A stretch of DNA of 64,000 bases from Oscheius dolichura (Eukaryota; Nematoda; Chromadorea; Rhabditida; Rhabditidae): positions 2,976,001-3,040,000 of the forward strand of contig OW051492.1 of the NCBI GenBank assembly GCA_932521035.1, given 5' to 3'. Positions 57,701 to 64,000 of this stretch are shown here, piece by piece. Below the pieces are notes generated by a model. It did no database searches. It was not told the DNA's origin and worked only from the letters and a program-made list of their open reading frames with translations. The first letter of the stretch is position 1. Every line of letters begins with the position of its first letter. The translations under genes were made by a program, and so were the position numbers.

Positions 57701-58891
57701 TTACTATGAAGATTTCACACGGGTGAGTAAGGAATAAAGCCGTCTAGCAGCATACTTCCGTTTTTCCAAAGTTCCTTTATTACCTAACCAACGCTTTCAG
57801 ATAGTTCGAAATGTTTTATTTGGAGGTTGGGATGTTGGCAGAACAAATATGGATATAGTCGGGCGGCCTTCTCAATTCACACATTTGACTTCTCTATTCA
57901 TAAAAACATGGCCTGAACTTCACGCTCAGGAACTTATTGGGGTAGGATGCTTGTATTATTAAAAACGGATAAAATCAGAAAACAATCTTGGGGCAATATG
58001 ATGCAACTGCCATTGAAGTGGTGGAGACGTTTACCCGCAGCGCGACGTCTTCTGTACAGCTGGTCAACGTACCAAATTATGTCTCCCAGGCGGTTGCGAA
58101 AAAGTACCTCGATGAAAACAGTTATTTCAATGTAACTGAATTACTGGAATGATTGATGAGGGCTTGTGAAACTTTTCGACGATGAATGGCCAACTTTAGA
58201 TGCAATCCCATCCCCATATCTTGCATCTCTATGGTTATCTCGTAGAAGACGATGACTACGTCGGAATATTAATGGAATACTGTAGCGGCGGAACGTTAGA
58301 TAAAGGTTAAATTGTGGCGAAGTGAAATATTGTATATTCAGTCGTGAAAGCGAGAAAGGACTACAGTGAGGCGGATATCATCAGTTGGGCAGGACAAGCA
58401 GCAAGCGGGCTACTGTTTCTTCACCAGAATGGTGTTGTGCACGGTCATTTGACCCCGAGCAAGTATGTATTTCTTGTTTTGAAAGCTCACTTCCCCTTAG
58501 AATGTTCCTTGACTCAACCAACGAAAATCTAAAAATTGGCGGCTTTGGTGACAGCCCAAGAAAAAATAACACCTACACGGCTCCGGAAATTCTTCTTACT
58601 GGAAAGCGGAATACGAAAGCATCGGATGTCTTTAGTCTGGGCAAAACTATGGAGTACATGGTTCAAAGGTACTGAACTCCCTAATTTGTTCAGCAACTGA
58701 TATTTAGAGAACAGAAAAGCTCAGAAACTGCTTTATCAGAGGATTTTGTAAGTTTGTACAAACGGTAAGGGACTTAAATAAATTGAAAACTAAAATTTTA
58801 CAGTATGGCAAGCGAGAAACCGAAAGACAGACCAAAACTGGAAGAAGTTTTGCAGAAGCTGAAGCAGATAAGCAGAACCTTTATTGAGTAA
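54755..58891 (+). CDS. Pseudokinase-tailed protein, triad copy 2 gene 1, with internal stop
   Basis: Twenty-five exons join in phase from ATG 54755 (MDPLPIGQLKETTPEGCSKY), including 54755-55111, 55157-55261, 55353-55473, 55861-56079, 56807-56968, 57400-57564, 57801-57941, 57979-58161, 58200-58305, 58342-58462, 58501-58668, 58708-58764 and 58804-58891 (TAA). That is about 1036 codons. About 800 N-terminal residues are helical and unrecognised. The last 240 are kinase-like, with VHGHLTPSK for HRD and IGGFG for DFG, so a pseudokinase. A TGA at 58150-58152 (CTC in the paralogue at 1-1819) cuts the protein just inside the pseudokinase domain. The next donor is GC instead of GT. The gene may be decaying, or may make a protein without the pseudokinase. 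Downstream exons otherwise remain open. Confidence 0.75.
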
Positions 58892-58983
58892 AAATTGAAC
58901 CATTATTCGGATTGTGTTGTCATTGGTTTTGTCCTAAAAATATCTCCTAAATTCGCAAATCTCAATACGTTTAAATATTCCAG

Positions 58984-60845
58984 ATGACTTTTCTTGAATT
59001 ATCTCTAGCACGATTCAAAGACAAAGGGGAAGACGATAATTTCGTTGCCATTATTCCTGCACAATTCTTAGAGGACAAATATTTCAATTTCCTTTATTTC
59101 TATACAGAATATGAGAAAATTGACAAAGAAAAGCTGCGGGAGCGTCTCATAGGAGGACGAAATATTCCGGGAAATGTTGCCGTTTTGACCCAAGCGAAAG
59201 ACATAATATTTGTCAAGAAGGAGGACCTGGAAGAGGTTGGTTCTGATTACAGTAACTTGTTTCCTTTAAAAGTCTTTGAATTCTAGGTCACCTGTGATAA
59301 TATACTAACAAACTATAGACGTCGTTTTACGGCAGAAAATCTTCCCCTAGAAATTGACGTGCCAACGGTAAAGAAATACTTCTTTCACAACAGTTTTGTA
59401 ATGTGCAAGGCGAAAGCCGAGCTGATAGCGACCGTGTTTCAATTTGTTGCTGACTTCCTTGCGGATATTGTAAGGAAACTTTTTCTTCATTTATGACGGC
59501 CTCAGCATGATTATAAAGAGGTTGGTGTTTACAAAGAATCTGGAGGTGTACCACAAGAACTGTACTACAATATCAGTAACTACCTGGATATCTTCGCGGT
59601 GGCGGTATCTTGGATTATGATATACCGGAGAATGTGGATTGATGGCTACAATACTTGTAAGAGGAATGAGAGAAAGAGGAAAATGAATAATATTCTTTAG
59701 ACGAAAAGAATCCTTTGGTGAACTTACGACTTGGTTTACCTGGAACGACACCGGAACCCACAGGCGGATTAGAGATAGGCCTTATTTGTCTTTTTGACAA
59801 CTGTATCCTTATTTCAGAACTTGAACATTCAACAAATTCTACTTCAAATCCATCGAATTGTTATGTCGGATCCTAGAGTATGTTTCCCTAACGACAAATT
59901 AAACGTACGCTTGTCTTTTATCCTCTTGACCGTTTCTTTTTCAGAATTACAAGAATATCTTCAGATTTCCGGAGACAGACATTGAAGTACAAGAACTAGC
60001 GGTAAGTTTTACTTGATTTTTATATCATGGAACATTATAGAATGAGATCCATAAGAGGAATCTTACTCTAGCAGAGACAAAGAAGTTTATCGAGTTTGCT
60101 TCATTAGGTCCTCCGATATGGGATAAGATCATCACCGAATGTTACCATATCCCGTATCTGTACGATTATCCATACATTGCTTTCGATTTCTACTTTGTAA
60201 AGGTATTTTCTGTTTATCTGAATAATGGGAAAATAATTGGAATGTAGGAAGCAATGGATCCTACTGTAACCAAACATTTTCAAAAATTATGTCTACTGGA
60301 GCCGTTTCTTCTAGCTGTAATCCGGAAGGATAAACCACCAGAAGTCCGTTTACCATATTACAATAGTTTGGTTTCAGATTTATGAAAATCCGAAACTGGC
60401 AGAATCTTGGAAGCTATTCGAGAAGCTCTACATTCCAGAAGACGGTTAGACCTCCAAAGATTAGCATAATAGATAACTTTTAGAATTTTTCAAAGATTCC
60501 TCCACGTATGTTATACGAAAAGGCTTACCCTCTTATCAATTTCAAATTCTTCCCAAACATTCCATCTCTTCAATTGTCATCCCAGAGGGCAGATACATTT
60601 CTGGAAGTTGAAAGTAACGAAATGTTTTAGACAGAGGAATTGCCTTGGAAACGAATCGTTCCAATGGGACGAAAAACATAGCCAATGAACTTGAATTGGC
60701 TGATTTTATTACTCAACTGGTAGGCCACAAAAGTATAAAATTAAATAATAAGGAGATTTTAGGGTATATTGAGAAAATCTTACTACCACCGTCAATTGAT
60801 ATTCAACCTTTCATATTTTTTATGGTTGAATCCACCGCTGAATGA
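58984..60845 (+). CDS. Triad middle gene, copy 2
   Basis: Exons 58984-59235, 59287-59469, 59506-59656, 59701-59774, 59818-59904, 59945-60001, 60041-60202, 60248-60343, 60378-60444, 60484-60611 or further, and possibly 60631-60845 match the gene at 1901-4189. The start is MTFLELSLARFKDKG. Two splice oddities are seen. The intron 59775-59817 begins AT instead of GT, at the point where the paralogue has GT. And the exon from 60484 meets a TGA at 60609 unless a 24-nt intron (60607-60630) is removed to reach the last exon (TNRSNGTKNIANELELADFI). Function unknown; same position between pseudokinase and kinase genes as in block 1. Confidence 0.65.
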
Positions 60846-60972
60846 GAAGAGCACAACCCTCTATAAAAGGTGAATTAGGGCTCTCTGGGTCAAAATGTAA
60901 TACATAAAACTGGTCGTAATTTGCTCAGCTTACAGACAAAATCCTAGAAACACTATGGCCAAAATTTTCAGG

Positions 60973-63464
60973 ATGGTTGTGGCTCTGCCAAAACAAGCCG
61001 CAGTCAGCTACGGTAACCGCCGCGTTGATGTTGCTGCAAATATAGAAATAGGCCCACAGCAACTCGTAAGCTTGAGTTTTTTTTTTATTTAACGCAGGCA
61101 GAACCTTTTCAGGAAAGGAATAGTCTCCAGTGGATTCGATGCTTTACTTCACTTGAAGACGAAGGAATTGCCAACATTGAATATGAGCTGATACAAAAGG
61201 TGAATATAGACCATATTTTATTACCCCTGTCCTCTTAGTCGAGTTGGGATCATGACCTTACAAAGAAGCATTTTCTCTCTATTCTGAGCAGCCAATCTAA
61301 TGGACTTTGTCACAGAATGATCGAGTTCTTCAGATGTGACCCAGAAAATGTTAAAATATTCCTAGAGATTATTGAGAAAGGTACCCAAGAACAGGTATCA
61401 TATCGTAGTTGTGTTGTTTTCATCTCATAGGCGTTGTATCATTCTGGCATATGCTGGGGTATTGTCGTAAACACTGCTAGGTGGTGTCCTAAAGTCATTC
61501 CACCGGAATACCGAGAGGTATGGTTGCTAAAATTTCGGTACTTGAGACGAAATCTAGAGAATACATTCCGTACTCTTCCGCTCATTTAATAGTTTGATGA
61601 GCTTAGGACAAGTTAAAACGTCAATTATGGTTTGTATCGTAACTAAACGTGTGCGTATACCCTTTTTATTAGAAATACGCCGAGTGTCTCAACAATGAAG
61701 ATTACACCGGTTTTCAATCGGCCCTTCAGGTGGGTACACTGCCGTTTACAAAAAGGAGAACACTTTAGAGCCGATTACAATCTCGAATAGACGCTGAAGT
61801 CCTTATTGACGCATATTTTGAGAAAAAAGAAGAGTGGACGAATTATCTACAAGAAGAGCGTCTTCAACGATGCTTGAAAGAGTTCTATTATGTATTTTTC
61901 TTGAAATTCTCGGAGAAGCATACAGTATGAACACTCACTAACCTCATTTCAATTCTAAAATTTAGTATTACTCGACTAATGGGCATTTAGAAAACAAACT
62001 GAAAGATATAGTAGTGAGACTGCGGGAAGCCCTCCATTTTTATCCACACCTGAGGAAAAGTGCATTTCATAATAAGGATTTCAAAAAGGTTAGCCGCTAA
62101 AAAGTATGTCTATTTCTAATTTTTATCTTCAGATCTTCAGAAATGTTTTAGAAAGAGGCGGCAATATACGTTTGAGTGAAGAGGTAAGCTTACCTCCCTC
62201 GCTTCATATTACCATAATCTCCAGCTCACCAAACTGTTGGATTATACCTGGGCAGAGTTCCATGCATCGGAACTTGTTGGGGTAGTTCGCAAGACACAAC
62301 TTTATTACGAAATCTAATATTTAGAAACCTCTACTTGGTCAGTTCAATGTAGAAGACCTGCAGCTGAAAGTGATAAACAGCGGTGGGCAGGCTACTGTTT
62401 ATGTTGCGGACGCTCCAACGCTTTTCTGTCAGACAATTGGGAAAATCTTTACTACTGACAGCGCATATGAAGAGATTTCGGGAGAATTAGAATTGTTGAT
62501 GAGGGTACAGTAGCCTTCAAGATACTCTAGTGGAATAATGCTTATAGACTCAGTCACATCCACATGTGGTGCATATTTATGGCTATATTCTCAAAAATAA
62601 TCAACATGTGGGAATTTTAATGGAATACTGTAAAGGCGGCACAGTATTTGATGGTGCCAGTTCATGCTAACCTAACGAGCTAACCTGTATTTTAGTCATA
62701 AAGAATGAGAGCAAAAATTATGATGAAGCTACAATATTGAAATGGTCAGCTGAATCAGCGAGCGGTCTGATGTTTCTTCATGACAATGGGATTACTCACA
62801 GAGATGTGAAACCAGCCAAGTAAGTTGTTACAGACTACTCTAGAACGCCATCTCATTGTTTTCTAAAATAATCATCTTTCTGTTTAAAACTGTCGTAATC
62901 CAGAGAGAATCGTGTTAATTACTAGCTTACATGAAACACCTAAGCCGTATTTCAGCATGTTGCTGACAAAGAACGGAGTGCTAAAGATTAGTGACCTTGG
63001 AATATCAAAATTGAAACCAATCCCAATGCAGAAAAAAGCTGGAGATGTCCTTATTACAAACACGCTTTGCCACGGAACTCCGGGATATCGAGCTCCTGAA
63101 ATTGAAGCGAAACAACCTTATACAAATGTTGTCGACGTCTACAGTTTGGGAAAATCTATCCGTCATATGATCGACAGAAAGTAGGTTTTTCGTTCAGATC
63201 TTCTTCAAATCTTCAGATTTCCTGGTTACTACGTGGAGAAGGGAAAAGAATTGACACCCGTCGTTGTCTCGGATCCTTTGATTAATCTTTGCAACAGGTA
63301 GATGGATTAAAAAGCATCAAAACCAGTGCTACCTTTTCAGAATGATTAACAAGTATCCAGCGGAACGTCCAAGTATGAAGGCTGTTTTCAACGAATTGCA
63401 ATCTCTACGCGGCGTGACTACTTCGCGAGTAGAGAAACAAATTGCTGATTTTGATCTGGATTGA
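60973..63464 (+). CDS. Triad gene 3, copy 2: protein kinase
   Basis: Fifteen exons join in phase: 60973-61065, 61113-61199, 61239-61394, 61431-61517, 61673-61729, 61769-61924, 61966-62088, 62133-62183, 62225-62281, 62325-62504, 62548-62653, 62696-62819, 62956-63180, 63217-63297 and 63341-63464 (TGA), about 568 aa. An ATG six codons upstream (60955) is an alternative start. Residues about 1-295 are helical and unrecognised. The kinase domain follows: INSGGQATVYV, a lysine in QTIGKIF, EEISGELELL, HPHVVHIYGYI, ITHRDVKPAN, ISDLGISK, GTPGYRAPEI and VDVYSLGKSI. All catalytic motifs are present (DLG in place of DFG). It has one activation-segment exon, unlike its paralogue at 4368-7635, and keeps the C-terminal tail (TSRVEKQIADFDLD). 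Confidence 0.8.
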
Positions 63465-63469
63465 CCATG

Positions 63470-64000
63470 AACACATAAAGCGTTATTTAATTTACATTTC
63501 TTAAAAAACTGCAATCATGATACTCCTTATTGCCCCCCAATCAGAGTCAATCGGAAAACTGACTATCGACACTGTCACAGAAGAGAGAATATACTAAAAT
63601 ATCCAAAAAACAAACTGATTCTTATCCACTTGAAATATTCCAACAAGACAGAGAGACAGACAAACACCACATCAAATAATAAAAGGAGCGTTAATAAAAG
63701 GTGAGAGGATTACGGAAGACGGAAGGGGTACAAATTGCGAAACTTGTTTGAGCGGCAACGATGATTCATCGACTCTCTGATAAATGAGAGCTACGGATAA
63801 CTTATTATTGATCAATGTGAGGCTTTCGCCGCGTATCCTCGCTCTCTGGGCCCAGGAACGACACCAGAATTCATTAATTTACCTTTTACAGTAGAAACAT
63901 ATGCATCTTACGGAAAAGAACCAAATAATCCTGGCTTTCGAAGAACGGGGAGGGGGGACTTTACCCCCCCCCCCCCCTGGCTCGAAAACGGGGGTAACGT
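63470..64000. other. Window end, no gene; C-run near 63963
   Basis: After the kinase gene there is no supported exon. A run of about 16 C near 63963-63978, next to G-rich sequence, may be an assembly or sequencing artefact. Confidence 0.5.

Overview
This is a eukaryotic, almost certainly metazoan, window from a compact AT-rich genome. Coding regions are split by very short introns (mostly 36-50 nt, GT...TTTAG or TTCAG). Animal gene families recur: a TRPA-type channel, a secreted C-type lectin, Kelch proteins, receptor-like kinases and an ATP-citrate lyase fragment. Nothing in the sequence fixes the species. A small-genome invertebrate is the most I can infer. I rebuilt gene models by hand from splice sites, reading phase and paralogue comparison.

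Layout: (i) 1-7.6 kb and 54.7-63.5 kb hold two diverged copies of a three-gene block, all on the + strand. Each block is a long protein ending in a pseudokinase domain, a roughly 500-residue partner without a kinase domain, and a kinase with HRD and DLG motifs. (ii) 8.5-35.1 kb is a transposon district. It holds a TIR element carrying a small two-exon gene, four Helitron copies or fragments on the - strand (one apparently complete, with an attached ubiquitin-protease/macro-domain module), and arrays of GC-palindrome repeats. A C-type lectin gene, a small coiled-coil gene and a kinase fragment are caught between them. (iii) 35.1-39.8 kb and 48.3-53.0 kb are a segmental duplication of a kinase-Kelch fusion gene. 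A third, inverted, shortened copy lies at 46-47 kb. (iv) Between these copies lie a TRPA channel gene (- strand), a pseudokinase gene and a frameshifted ATP-citrate lyase fragment.

The most interesting object is the Helitron at 24.9-33.3 kb. Its Rep/helicase coding region runs, through a phase-compatible splice, into a USP-type deubiquitinase fused to a macro domain. A 31-nt hairpin of fixed 13-5-13 geometry occurs four times in Helitron-related sequence. Second is the duplicated pseudokinase/partner/kinase triad, one kinase of which carries an in-frame duplicated activation segment. Third is the kinase-Kelch fusion. Two of its copies are broken by transposon insertions, and the third is truncated and internally deleted.
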